Shown here one piece after another: positions 53,021 through 60,995 of a stretch of DNA of 64,000 nt; the first letter of the stretch is position 1; every line of letters starts with the position of its first letter. A model generated the notes under the pieces. The model had not been told where the DNA came from. It ran no database searches and saw nothing but the letters and a program-made list of their open reading frames with translations. The position numbers and the translations under genes were made by a program. The DNA comes from Candidatus Altimarinota bacterium. Lineage in GTDB: Bacteria; Patescibacteriota; Gracilibacteria; JAUYGZ01. The stretch is taken from positions 194,372 to 258,371 of the forward strand of contig JARGOK010000001.1 in NCBI GenBank assembly GCA_029233985.1, given 5' to 3'.

Positions 53021-54310
53021 ATGAAATTTTTCATCAAAGATGCACACAAACACGTTGGAGATTCCGTCACTATCCAAGGATGGATGTACAACAAACGCGG
53101 TTCAGGAAAAATTTATTTTCTCCAACTGCGTGATGGATCTGGAGTGATGCAAGGAGTAGTAGAAGCATCTATTGTAGACGAAGAAGTAATGGACCAAGCT
53201 GAAAAGCTGACTATGGAATCTTCTGTGAAGATTACGGGAAAGATTACTCAACACCCGAAGAAAGAAGATGTTTTTGAGATGTCTGTGAGAGAGATCGAGA
53301 TCGTGCATATTGCAGAAGAGTATCCCATTGGAAAGAAGGATCATGGACCAGAATTTTTGTTGGACAACCGACATCTTTGGCTCCGCTCCCCTCGGCAATT
53401 GGCTATTCAACGGGTGAGAGATGAGATTATCAGAGCGACTTTTGAGTACTTTCATCAGAATGGGTTTATTAAAATTGATACACCAATCTTTTCGACCAAT
53501 GCATGTGAAGGAAGTGGTGACCTCTTTTATACCGATTATTTTGATACGGAAAAAGCATATTTAGCTCAATCTGGTCAGCTGTATTTGGAAGCAGCCATCA
53601 TGAGTTGTGGGCGAGGGTTTGATTTTGGACCTGTTTTTCGCTCTGAAAAATCGAAGACTCGACGTCATCTCACAGAGTTTTGGATGATGGATGCAGAGGT
53701 AGCTTTTTGTGATCTAGAAGGAATTATCAAAGTACAAGAGGAATTGATCCTCCATATACTCATGAGAGTGCTACAAAACTGCCAGAATGAACTCAACACC
53801 CTGGAACGAGATCAAGAGCCACTGAAGAAGATCAAGGGACCGTTTAAACGAATGACACATGCTGAGGCAGTGGCAGAACTCCAAGAAATGGGATCGGACA
53901 TCACTCCAGACAAAGACCTCGGAGGAGATGACGAAACAATACTGACGAAGAAATATGATAGCCCTATCTTTGTGACCCACTACCCAGCCCCTGTGAAAGC
54001 CTTTTATATGAAGCGGGATGAAGATGGTTCGAACTGCCTTTGTGTCGATATGCTGGCTCCTGAAGGATACGGAGAAATTATTGGAGGGTCACAACGTGAG
54101 GAAGATCTCGATCTCTTGAAAAAATGGATGGGAGAACACGGCGTTTCTGAAAAAGGTCTCGAATGGTATATGGACCTGAGACGGTATGGATCTGTTCCCC
54201 ATTCTGGGTTTGGGTATGGGCTGGAGCGGATTGTGGGATGGGTTTGTGGACTCAAGCATGTGCGAGAGACGATTCCTTTCCCGAGATTGATGAATCGGTT
54301 GAGGCCATAA
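53021..54310 (+). CDS. asnS: Asparaginyl-tRNA synthetase
   Basis: The product charges tRNA-Asn. The OB-fold anticodon domain (1-105) begins with VTIQGWMYNKRGSGKIYFLQ. The class II core has motif 2 in FGPVFRSEKSKTRRHLTEFWMMDAE and motif 3 in GYGLERIVGWVCGL, followed by the family-typical IPFPRLMNR end. The insert FYMKRDEDGS and LAPEGYGEIIGGSQRE also match AsnRS rather than AspRS. Length 429 is normal. It has an unusual leader with a 13-bp inverted repeat. Confidence 0.94.
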   Translation: MKFFIKDAHKHVGDSVTIQGWMYNKRGSGKIYFLQLRDGSGVMQGVVEASIVDEEVMDQAEKLTMESSVKITGKITQHPKKEDVFEMSVREIEIVHIAEEYPIGKKDHGPEFLLDNRHLWLRSPRQLAIQRVRDEIIRATFEYFHQNGFIKIDTPIFSTNACEGSGDLFYTDYFDTEKAYLAQSGQLYLEAAIMSCGRGFDFGPVFRSEKSKTRRHLTEFWMMDAEVAFCDLEGIIKVQEELILHILMRVLQNCQNELNTLERDQEPLKKIKGPFKRMTHAEAVAELQEMGSDITPDKDLGGDDETILTKKYDSPIFVTHYPAPVKAFYMKRDEDGSNCLCVDMLAPEGYGEIIGGSQREEDLDLLKKWMGEHGVSEKGLEWYMDLRRYGSVPHSGFGYGLERIVGWVCGLKHVRETIPFPRLMNRLRP

Positions 54311-54315
54311 AACTG

Positions 54316-54360
54316 TTGACATTTAATGATGACAATATACAATGTGCACTTCGCACATTG
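54316..54360 (+). promoter_or_regulatory. Consensus promoter overlapped by a palindrome
   Basis: TTGACA (54316-54321) and TACAAT (54338-54343) are 16 bp apart. CAATGTGC (54340-54347) and GCACATTG (54353-54360) form a perfect 8-bp dyad with a 5-bp centre that covers the -10 end and the predicted start site, the usual place for a repressor operator. Confidence 0.6.
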
Positions 54361-54505
54361 AAATTATCGCCCCTCAATCAGTATTCAGAGGGCTCTGTTT
54401 TGGCTTTCCTTTTCTGCAGAGTGTTGCAATTGTTGCACGTTGTTGAATCGAGAACACTTGAAAAACCAAAAGAGAGCTCACTCTCTGCTGGTTTGAGGAA
54501 CAAAA

Positions 54506-55282
54506 ATGAAACCTATTCTAAATCCAAACCCAACTCTTGAAGTTGGTCTGTACTGGTCGAAAGGTGAAAAGATCGTCCAGCTGAACTTCGTTTCTAAAAC
54601 TCTTATCAGAGAACTTCAGAAGGCCATGAAGGATCAAGATGGCGAATTCACAATGAGTATCAAAGTCCGAAATGGTGAGATCGCCAGTATCTCACAACCT
54701 GGTCATTACGACTGGGAATCCGGAGCAGTTCAAAAGATCTGCATAAAAGCTTGGAAATGCCTGAAGAAGTCGATCGATACGGCTAATGACTGGTTTCAGA
54801 AAGAAGTCTCTGATGAAATTTTTGAACTCTTTGAGACAAGAGAGATGAGATACGCAAAGAAGATCTCCTTTAAGATTTCTCATGATGGAGAAAATGATAA
54901 TGAACATCATTTTGCTCCAGACAAGGAAATCATAGACTTCTCTTTAACGAAAGGCCAGATTTGTATCATCAAGCCTGGTAACTTTGTTCATCAGCATTTC
55001 ATGAACTATCTGGTCCGTGAAATAGAAAAAGATGGTCTCGATGCCATCTTAGATGAAATCGGGCAGATTGCCCAATTCATGATAGAAATCTATTCTTCAA
55101 CCAAATCTATGAAGTGGATCTACATAAATGGAGTAAAAAGACCAAGCTATACACAAAAGGTCTGTGAAATGATGCAAAACCTTTGCACTCTCTTGTCTCA
55201 ACAAGCTCCGGAACTGTTAAAAAAAATCAACTTTGAGCTCTTAGACAATCTAGAAGTTGAAAAAGAGCCTCATTTTAATTGA
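54506..55282 (+). CDS. Unknown protein with an unusual Shine-Dalgarno start
   Basis: I do not recognise this 258-residue protein. It lacks a signal peptide and membrane segment. The N-terminal 75 residues look beta-rich (VGLYWSKGEKIVQLNFVSKT), followed by helices (ICIKAWKCLKKSIDTANDWF), a His/Asn/Asp-rich loop (HDGENDNEHHFAPDKE), and a helical C-terminus. Unlike almost all genes here its ATG is preceded at 5 nt by GAGGAA (54495-54500), and a hairpin AGAGAG/CTCTCT lies just upstream in a 150-nt leader. With the operator-like promoter at 54316 this points to tight control, and possibly foreign origin. Confidence 0.68.
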   Translation: MKPILNPNPTLEVGLYWSKGEKIVQLNFVSKTLIRELQKAMKDQDGEFTMSIKVRNGEIASISQPGHYDWESGAVQKICIKAWKCLKKSIDTANDWFQKEVSDEIFELFETREMRYAKKISFKISHDGENDNEHHFAPDKEIIDFSLTKGQICIIKPGNFVHQHFMNYLVREIEKDGLDAILDEIGQIAQFMIEIYSSTKSMKWIYINGVKRPSYTQKVCEMMQNLCTLLSQQAPELLKKINFELLDNLEVEKEPHFN

Positions 55283-55359
55283 AACCAGCAGAGAACTACA
55301 CTTGCGTGCCATATCCCCTTCTTCGTGGAGTGAGCCGGTATGGCCGTAGGTGTTGTTCA

Positions 55360-55809
55360 TCATGATACAAACTTTTTGACAGCTCTTTGAGCTTGTCTTT
55401 TTTGATCACGTTCCATGATGGAGCGTCTTTTATCGTGTTTCTTTTTCCCACGAGCTAGGGCGATCGTGATCTTGGCCCATTGGCGATCAAGATTGACGGA
55501 CAATGGGATCACGGTGAGGTTTTCTCCTTTAAGTTTTGATTCAATACGTTCGATTTCTGATTTTTTCATCAAGAGCAGTCGATCTCTTTTTGGCGTATGT
55601 TCTTGGGTTGTGTCGTGTTTGTAGCGAGGAATATTTAGCTCGCGAAGGATCGGTTTGCCACCCGAAATCGTCACAAAAGCTCCCACCATACTGGGTTTTT
55701 GCTGGCGAAGGGATTTGATCTCGCGACCGTTGAGCTGTATCCCAGCGATGTACTGTTCAATTATTTCGTAATTGAAGAATGCTTTTTTGTTTTTGGCGAG
55801 AAGTTTCAT
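55360..55809 (-). CDS. smpB: SsrA-binding protein
   Basis: The product binds tmRNA and delivers it to stalled ribosomes for trans-translation. NKKAFFNYEIIEQYIAGIQLNGREIKSLRQ near 7-36, the RDRLLLMKKSEI segment, LTVIPLSVN and the terminal IALARGKKKHDKR with its basic tail all match SmpB. Length 149 is normal. No tmRNA gene (ssrA) was found in this window. Confidence 0.95.
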   Translation of the reverse strand: MKLLAKNKKAFFNYEIIEQYIAGIQLNGREIKSLRQQKPSMVGAFVTISGGKPILRELNIPRYKHDTTQEHTPKRDRLLLMKKSEIERIESKLKGENLTVIPLSVNLDRQWAKITIALARGKKKHDKRRSIMERDQKRQAQRAVKKFVS

Positions 55810-55810
55810 G

Positions 55811-55920
55811 AGAGGAGTAGGATGGCTAAGGCTATTAGGAGGCTAAGACTATTAGAAAAGAGTTTGAGACAGTTGAAATTAAAAATCATAACCGTCCTCA
55901 TCATCCTAACCGTCTTCTGT
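55811..55920. repeat. Decayed purine/pyrimidine inverted repeat
   Basis: GAGGAGTAGGATGGCTAAGG (55812-55831) has an approximate complement in TCCTCATCATCCTAACCGTC (about 55895-55914). The layout resembles those near 23899 and 34371. A small in-frame ORF through it is not convincing. Confidence 0.35.
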
Positions 55921-56021
55921 ATCTTATTGTTTCCACCACAGTCTAACTGTTCTGTATACTGCGTGCAATTCAATCATTGGCTAAATTCTGCTATAATAAA
56001 ATGAAATAAAAACAAAAAACC

Positions 56022-56555
56022 ATGTCGGAACACGAAAAAATATCATTCCTGAGCAAGGCTTGGGAAGTCATCGAATCTGCCATCTTGTATAGCCGAAAGG
56101 ATTGTCAAATTCCCCTTTCGGACCAGCACGAGTTTCGGTTTTTTCAGCTAAAGGAACAGGAATTTAGTGTGGTCTTAGCTGACCAAAAAGTGAATATCTT
56201 TCATTTTGTCTGGAAAGAAGTCGATGGCGCCTTGGAGCTATCGCATCGTATTGTCCATGAAGATTTTCGTCGGCGCGGGATTGCTAGTAAGATGATGAAT
56301 CTTGTAGAGCTGAGAGCCCAACGACTCGCCAATGAATCGGAACTCCCTTATCGATTTGGCCTGCAAACCAGTCAGCTTTCAGTGATTAATTTATGCCGAA
56401 AGATGGGGCTGGAGATGACAGAAGGAAAAGATTATTTTGATACTCTGAAATTTGATATGGAAGACTCGACTACTCATCTGAGCCACAAAGGATACCGAAT
56501 CAATTTTTCGATGTCGAAGATAATTCATCCCAATATTCCTGCACTGGCACAATAG
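56022..56555 (+). CDS. GNAT-family N-acetyltransferase
   Basis: A 177-residue protein with a GNAT fold. The acetyl-CoA pyrophosphate-binding motif A is seen in RIVHEDFRRRGIASKMM near 76-92, and the later VINLCRKMGLEM near 122-133 fits motif B. The substrate is not predictable; small-molecule or protein N-terminal acetylation are both possible. A TATAAT at 55992-55997 may be its -10. It is followed after four bases by the DUF218 gene, so the two are probably cotranscribed. Confidence 0.78.
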   Translation: MSEHEKISFLSKAWEVIESAILYSRKDCQIPLSDQHEFRFFQLKEQEFSVVLADQKVNIFHFVWKEVDGALELSHRIVHEDFRRRGIASKMMNLVELRAQRLANESELPYRFGLQTSQLSVINLCRKMGLEMTEGKDYFDTLKFDMEDSTTHLSHKGYRINFSMSKIIHPNIPALAQ

Positions 56556-56559
56556 GCAA

Positions 56560-57192
56560 ATGTGGAGAAGTATCTTATACTTTTGCTGCTTTATTTTCGA
56601 TATGCCTGTTTCTTTTTTCACTCTCATCCTCTCCCCAGCTCTCATCCTGATGACGACTTTTTTTCAAGTGCACATGGGAGGAAGTATCTCAGCAACACCA
56701 GACCAAGGAGACTGCCTGGTAATCATGGGTTCGAAAGTACTCAGGAATGGTCAACCAGATCTGATGATGCGTGAACGGGTTTCCAAAGCTCTTGAAGTGA
56801 TTGACGATAGCTATGAGGTCATCATCGTGTCAGGTGGAACAATTGATGATGATGTCCCTGCAGAGTCTACAGTTCTCAAGAGATTACTGATGAATGGTGG
56901 AGTGGCAGGATTTCGAATTATTGAAGAACCTGAGAGTACGAGCACCTATGAGAACCTTTTGTATAGCCAGCCACTTTTAAATGAAAATGGATGTGAAGCT
57001 GTCGACTTGCTTTCTCATAATTTTCACCTGGCTCGTGTCTTCATGACGGCCGAAAGACTGGGAGTACCTGTGAATCGATTGATAGGAGCAAAGGCAGAGG
57101 GACGATCTCTCGAAAGACAACTCAAGAGAGAGTATGCAGCCTATGTAGTCTATTGGTTAGGATGGGATTGGATGTCGAGAACTCCATTGTAA
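56560..57192 (+). CDS. DUF218 (SanA/ElyC/YdcF-like) membrane-associated protein
   Basis: A 210-residue protein with an N-terminal hydrophobic segment (about 5-35) and a DUF218 domain: CLVIMGSKVLRNGQPDLMMRER near 52-73, VIIVSGGTIDDDVPAEST near 89-106, EEPESTSTYENLLYSQPLL near 127 and LLSHNFHLARVFMTAERLGV near 150. Relatives influence envelope or lipid-carrier metabolism, but the biochemistry is poorly defined. Coupled to the GNAT gene. Confidence 0.85.
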   Translation: MWRSILYFCCFIFDMPVSFFTLILSPALILMTTFFQVHMGGSISATPDQGDCLVIMGSKVLRNGQPDLMMRERVSKALEVIDDSYEVIIVSGGTIDDDVPAESTVLKRLLMNGGVAGFRIIEEPESTSTYENLLYSQPLLNENGCEAVDLLSHNFHLARVFMTAERLGVPVNRLIGAKAEGRSLERQLKREYAAYVVYWLGWDWMSRTPL

Positions 57193-57334
57193 CCTCATCT
57201 ACATCTGCTCACTGAATTGTTCGCTGCCCCTCTCTAAAATTAGAGTTGGATGAGAGTGATGGCTCCATGAAATTTAGCCGTAATGACACAGCAATAATGA
57301 TTTGCTAGGATAAACTAGTCTCTATCACCTCCTT

Positions 57335-58195
57335 ATGAAAACCCTCAAAATCTTCTCTTGGAATGTAAATGGTATCCGTGCTGGACAACGAAAAGGGTTT
57401 TTGGAATGGCTGCAACAAGAGAAACCAGATATGTTGTTTATTCAAGAAACAAAGGCTGAAAAAGAGCAGCTCGATGAAAAGCTCCTGGCACCTGAGGGAT
57501 ACTATAGCTTTTGGAATAGTTGCAAGAGGAAGAAAGGATACAGTGGGACGGCACTCTATACTCGATACAAGCCAGATAAGGTCAGCTTTGGGTTAGGAAA
57601 TGAAAAATTTGATACTGAAGGGAGGACTATGGTGGCTGAATTTGGCGATCTTGTCTTGTTTGGGATCTATTTTCCCAATGGGAAAGCGAGTCCAGAACGA
57701 CTGGAGTTTAAACTGGATTTTTATGAGGAATTTCGACATCGAGCCCTCGAAGAGATCAAAAAGGGGAAGAAAGTCTTGGTGTGTGGAGATGTCAATACGG
57801 CTCATCACCCGATTGATTTGGCACGACCAAAGGACAATAAAGATACATCAGGTTTTCTTCCGATTGAAAGAGACTGGATGGACCGGTTTGAAGAAGAGGG
57901 ATTCCACGATACCTTTCGAATGTTTTACCCTGAAAAGGCTGATGAGTATACCTGGTGGAGTATGAGAGCTGGGTCTAGAGGACGGAATGTAGGTTGGAGA
58001 ATTGATTATTTTTATGCATCATCGAATCTCAAGGCACAGGTGAAGAAGGCCTCCATTCATCAAGATATTATGGGAAGCGACCACTGCCCTATCTCAGTGG
58101 ACTTGGAATTCGCTCAGAAGGATCTAGAAAACAAAGAGACAGAGGATCCGTCGGGGATGTCAGGGACAATTGGAGTGCAGGATCAGCTGCTTTGA
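57335..58195 (+). CDS. xthA: Exodeoxyribonuclease III / AP endonuclease
   Basis: The product cleaves at abasic sites and removes 3'-blocking groups in base excision repair. Active-site motifs are intact: FSWNVNGIRA (Asn), FIQETKAE (metal-binding Glu), VCGDVNTAHHPIDLARPKDN (Asp/Asn), TWWSMRAGSRGRNVGWRIDY and GSDHCPISVD (catalytic Asp-His). The conserved part ends near residue 264. About 20 further residues (KDLENKETEDPSGMSGTIGV) form a non-homologous tail with low-complexity look and may have come from a repeat. Ends in TGA. Confidence 0.94.
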   Translation: MKTLKIFSWNVNGIRAGQRKGFLEWLQQEKPDMLFIQETKAEKEQLDEKLLAPEGYYSFWNSCKRKKGYSGTALYTRYKPDKVSFGLGNEKFDTEGRTMVAEFGDLVLFGIYFPNGKASPERLEFKLDFYEEFRHRALEEIKKGKKVLVCGDVNTAHHPIDLARPKDNKDTSGFLPIERDWMDRFEEEGFHDTFRMFYPEKADEYTWWSMRAGSRGRNVGWRIDYFYASSNLKAQVKKASIHQDIMGSDHCPISVDLEFAQKDLENKETEDPSGMSGTIGVQDQLL

Positions 58196-58219
58196 TTTTA
58201 CAATGGGAAATAAACGTGA

Positions 58220-58281
58220 GTGAGAATCAAAATTCTCACGGGGAGTACAAATAACCGAGCAGAATTTTGATTCTACGCTAC
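58220..58281 (+). repeat. Hairpin-bearing repeat element (copy 2)
   Basis: GTGAGAAT (58220-58227) pairs perfectly with ATTCTCAC (58232-58239). A later CAGAATTTTGATTCTAC (about 58262-58278) is close to the reverse complement of this stretch, so two alternative pairings exist. It aligns with the element at 21872-21935. Confidence 0.45.
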
Positions 58282-58318
58282 GGTTTTTGACACATGACAG
58301 AACCCTCTTTTTTGTATT

Positions 58319-58591
58319 CTACTCAATGATGTCAAACCCTTCGTAACCAATCACATCACCCGTCTCGACCTGTACGAGATCGATCACAGCGCAACAAGAT
58401 CCTTCGTGGCAATAGGCTAAGAAATGATCCATTTGGTCGGAGCTTCCTTCAGCTTTTATTTGTACTGTTTCATCTGGGAGGTTTTGTATAGTTCCTTTGA
58501 CACCCAGTTGATCTGCTTTTTCTTTAGTAGTAACTCGATACGAGACCCCTTGAACTTGTCCGTGGACGATAATGTTGTAGTGGTGGTTCAT
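58319..58591 (-). CDS. Acylphosphatase
   Basis: A 90-residue protein with the acylphosphatase signature near its start (NIIVHGQVQGVSYRVTT, with the active-site Arg) and GVKGTIQNLPDETVQIKAEG, containing the catalytic Asn. The enzyme hydrolyses acyl phosphates such as acetyl phosphate. Phe of the usual VxFR motif is Tyr here. The ATG at 58591 overlaps the TGA of the upstream lipoprotein gene (ATGA), indicating translational coupling. Longer readings have no homology. Confidence 0.9.
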   Translation of the reverse strand: MNHHYNIIVHGQVQGVSYRVTTKEKADQLGVKGTIQNLPDETVQIKAEGSSDQMDHFLAYCHEGSCCAVIDLVQVETGDVIGYEGFDIIE

Positions 58592-59124
58592 GACGAAGAA
58601 GAGAGAGCAAAGGTCTCGATAACCTGACGCATTTGAGCTTTTGTGTACTCGAAATCCTCTGGGAAAGACCATCCCAAGATCTGATAAAAACTCACCTTCC
58701 CTTCGATAAAAGTCAGGATATCATTTGTTTTTTGTCCATCATTGTCTTCACGATAGATCGCAAACTGGAGAGCTCTCATTCCATCGATCTTTAATCGTGA
58801 TTTTTTAATGAGGTCGTATTCCTTCATGGTGTTTTCTAAATTTCCCATCACGAGTCCTGCATGGGTATCTAGACTCTGAAGAGCACCCCCTCCACTTCTA
58901 GGGACAGCAAAGACAGAGAATTGAATGTTGTCACCTGCAATCTGAATGGCAGCTTTTTCGTAGAGGTCGAGATCATTCCAAGTTTTTGGTACGGTCACAG
59001 AACAATTGCACTTTGGACTTGAGACGATCTTCATATCATCTCTTAGCTCTGGCTCAGGAGTTGAACACGCTATTAGTGTGAGCAGAAGAAGTGATCCACA
59101 TACTTTTTTTAAGAGAACCTTCAT
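58588..59124 (-). CDS. Lipoprotein of unknown function, paralogue 2
   Basis: A 178-residue lipoprotein with signal MKVLLKKVCGSLLLLTLIAC and lipobox LIAC (Cys20). A CNC motif precedes VPKTWNDL at the start of the mature domain. The central ALQFAIYRED, ILTFIEGKVSFYQILGWS and C-terminal helix are shared in order with the neighbour at 59128 (ALQFRMDTI, IFTFVQHNGFFYHFLVWSD), so the two are paralogues. The fold may be PsbP/Mog1-like, but this is only a feeling. It is coupled to the acylphosphatase gene. Confidence 0.78.
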   Translation of the reverse strand: MKVLLKKVCGSLLLLTLIACSTPEPELRDDMKIVSSPKCNCSVTVPKTWNDLDLYEKAAIQIAGDNIQFSVFAVPRSGGGALQSLDTHAGLVMGNLENTMKEYDLIKKSRLKIDGMRALQFAIYREDNDGQKTNDILTFIEGKVSFYQILGWSFPEDFEYTKAQMRQVIETFALSSSS

Positions 59125-59127
59125 AGA

Positions 59128-59676
59128 CTAGATTGAGCTAAGAAATGAGAGTGAATTTGAGATTTTGAAGAGTGCTGGGCTTGTTTCACTAAAGATTTCG
59201 GTATCGCTCCAAACAAGGAAGTGATAAAAGAACCCATTGTGTTGGACAAACGTAAAGATATTAGAGCTTTTTTGGTCATTGATAATCGTATCCATTCGAA
59301 ACTGAAGTGCGGTATTCCCTTCTATCATGAGCTCTTCTTTGTCTGCATTGGTCACCTGGTCGCTGGAGTAGCGGATCCGTTCCATTACTTCGGCTGCGTA
59401 CTCCTCGAGAGAAACACTGAAATTTTCTTCGACAGAAGATCTAAAGAGCATAGCGAATTCATTTGTGTTAGGCGATTCTGCTCCAGAAATAGCATTTGCA
59501 TAGAGTTTGTTTGATTCCACCCATGTATCTGGAACAGTGTAAGAACACGAGCAGCTTTCGTTGCTGATGACTTGTGGAAAACGATCACCAGTGGAGACCT
59601 CTGGAATAGTAGTGTTTGCAGTTGTACAAGCCGTCAAGACAACAAGACTGAGCACACTGATAAAAAATTTCTTCAT
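59128..59676 (-). CDS. Lipoprotein of unknown function, paralogue 1
   Basis: A 182-residue lipoprotein: MKKFFISVLSLVVLTAC is a classical lipoprotein signal with lipobox LTAC (Cys17), which sets the start at 59676. The mature part has CSCSYTVPDTW, corresponding to CNCSVTVPKTW in the neighbour, and the same order of later motifs. The paired Cys (CxC) is shared by both and could bind metal or form a disulfide. It is three bases upstream of paralogue 2, so lipoprotein, lipoprotein and acylphosphatase form one transcript. Confidence 0.78.
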   Translation of the reverse strand: MKKFFISVLSLVVLTACTTANTTIPEVSTGDRFPQVISNESCSCSYTVPDTWVESNKLYANAISGAESPNTNEFAMLFRSSVEENFSVSLEEYAAEVMERIRYSSDQVTNADKEELMIEGNTALQFRMDTIINDQKSSNIFTFVQHNGFFYHFLVWSDTEIFSETSPALFKISNSLSFLSSI

Positions 59677-59758
59677 AGCTGTTGAGTTAATAATCACATG
59701 AATGAGCTTGAATAAGGCTCTGCATGCGATACAATAGCTGTGAATTAAACTTTTGTCT

Positions 59759-60823
59759 ATGTCAGAACTTCGGAATCGTATTGGGAAAGAGGATGCTCTC
59801 AAAAAGCTCTCACAAGAGACTTTTCAGCGAAAAACAGTATCCTTTTATCGGTATGTCATTATCAAAGATCCACAGGCAATGAGAGACAAGCTCTGGCAAG
59901 AATGGAATGACCTGGGTGTCCTCGGGCGAATATATGTAGCGCATGAAGGAATCAATGCTCAGATAAATGTCCCTGAACCAGTATGGAATGAATTCGTAGA
60001 AAAACTCCATGCGCGTAAAGAATTTTCAAATATCCCCTTTAAAGTTGCCGTTGAAGAAAAAGAAGAGTCTTTTTGGAAGCTGACTATAAAGGTGAAGAAA
60101 CAAATCGTAGCTGATGGACTGACAGAGAACGAGTATGATGTGACGAATGTTGGGACGCATCTAAATCCCGAAGAATTTCATAAAGCGATGGAAGATGAAA
60201 ATGCCGTGGTTGTTGACATGAGAAACCATTATGAAAGCCGGATTGGAAAATTTGAAAATGCCCTTACTCCAGACTCGGATACCTTTCGAGACGAGCTCCC
60301 AATGGTAAAAAAACTCCTCAAAGGCCAAAAAGACAAGAAAGTCTTGTTGTATTGTACAGGTGGGATTCGTTGTGAAAAAGCCAGTGCCTACCTAAAACAT
60401 AATGGTTTTGAAGATGTTAGCCAGCTCTATGGTGGGATTATTAATTATGCTCATGAGATCAAAAAGACAGGGAAAAAATCAAAATTTATTGGCAAAAACT
60501 TTGTCTTTGACGACAGAGTAGATGAAGCCATTACCAATGATGTCCTCAGCCAATGTGACCAGTGTGACGTCAGTAGCGACAGGTATGTAAACTGCAAGAA
60601 TATGACTTGCAATACCCTCTTTATCCAGTGTGCAGGCTGTGAAGAAAAAATGAACCGCACATGCTCGACACATTGTCAGAAAATTGCTGCCCTACCGCTA
60701 GATGAACAAAAGAGAAAAAGAGCTGGGGTGAAACATACTTTTAAGCGGTACCGACAACAAATACGTCCGAAGAAATACCAAAACAGATTGTTTGGATGGT
60801 TTCGAGATGTTTTTAGCCGCTAA
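59759..60823 (+). CDS. trhO: tRNA uridine 34 hydroxylase (TrhO/YceA rhodanese family)
   Basis: The product hydroxylates U34 of certain tRNAs, using oxygen, on the path to 5-methoxyuridine-type wobble bases. The N-terminal domain contains RIYVAHEGINAQINVPEP near 56-73. The rhodanese domain (about 125-225) has DMRNHYESRIGKFENAL and the active-site loop YCTGGIRCEKASAYL with its Cys. A Cys-rich C-terminal region (CDQCDVSSDRYVNCKNMTC, then CAGCEEKMNRTCSTHC) is typical of the family and may bind zinc. The ATG at 59759 is preferred over a TTG two codons upstream. Confidence 0.92.
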   Translation: MSELRNRIGKEDALKKLSQETFQRKTVSFYRYVIIKDPQAMRDKLWQEWNDLGVLGRIYVAHEGINAQINVPEPVWNEFVEKLHARKEFSNIPFKVAVEEKEESFWKLTIKVKKQIVADGLTENEYDVTNVGTHLNPEEFHKAMEDENAVVVDMRNHYESRIGKFENALTPDSDTFRDELPMVKKLLKGQKDKKVLLYCTGGIRCEKASAYLKHNGFEDVSQLYGGIINYAHEIKKTGKKSKFIGKNFVFDDRVDEAITNDVLSQCDQCDVSSDRYVNCKNMTCNTLFIQCAGCEEKMNRTCSTHCQKIAALPLDEQKRKRAGVKHTFKRYRQQIRPKKYQNRLFGWFRDVFSR

Positions 60824-60828
60824 GACCC

Positions 60829-60856
60829 TTGATTTCAGCTCTCAAACTAGTACAAT
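60829..60856 (+). promoter_or_regulatory. Promoter of tRNA-Thr
   Basis: TTGATT (60829-60834) and TACAAT (60851-60856) are 16 bp apart, starting the transcript near 60863. A small hairpin TGCTGTA/TACAGCA (60862-60881) lies in the 5' leader just before the tRNA. Confidence 0.6.
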
Positions 60857-60886
60857 CTTTCTGCTGTACGTATTTACAGCATATTT

Positions 60887-60961
60887 GCCATCTTAGCTCA
60901 GGGGTAGAGCACACCCATGGTAAGGGTGGGGTCCCGGGTTCAATTCCCGGAGATGGCTCCA
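60887..60961 (+). tRNA. tRNA-Thr (anticodon GGU) with encoded CCA
   Basis: The cloverleaf is complete. Acceptor stem GCCATCT (60887-60893) pairs perfectly with AGATGGC (60951-60957), the D stem is GCTC/GAGC, and the anticodon stem is CACCC/GGGTG with loop ATGGTAA giving anticodon GGT (60919-60921). The T stem is CCGGG/CCCGG with loop TTCAATT. Discriminator T (60958) is followed by CCA (60959-60961) in the DNA. Confidence 0.95.
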
Positions 60962-60995
60962 GAAAAATCCTTTCAATAATTTATTTCCCCCTTTT

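Noticed and set aside
55822..56004. Small membrane-protein ORF between smpB and the GNAT gene
   Set aside because: It runs through an inverted-repeat element and over the likely -10 of the next gene; coding evidence is too weak.
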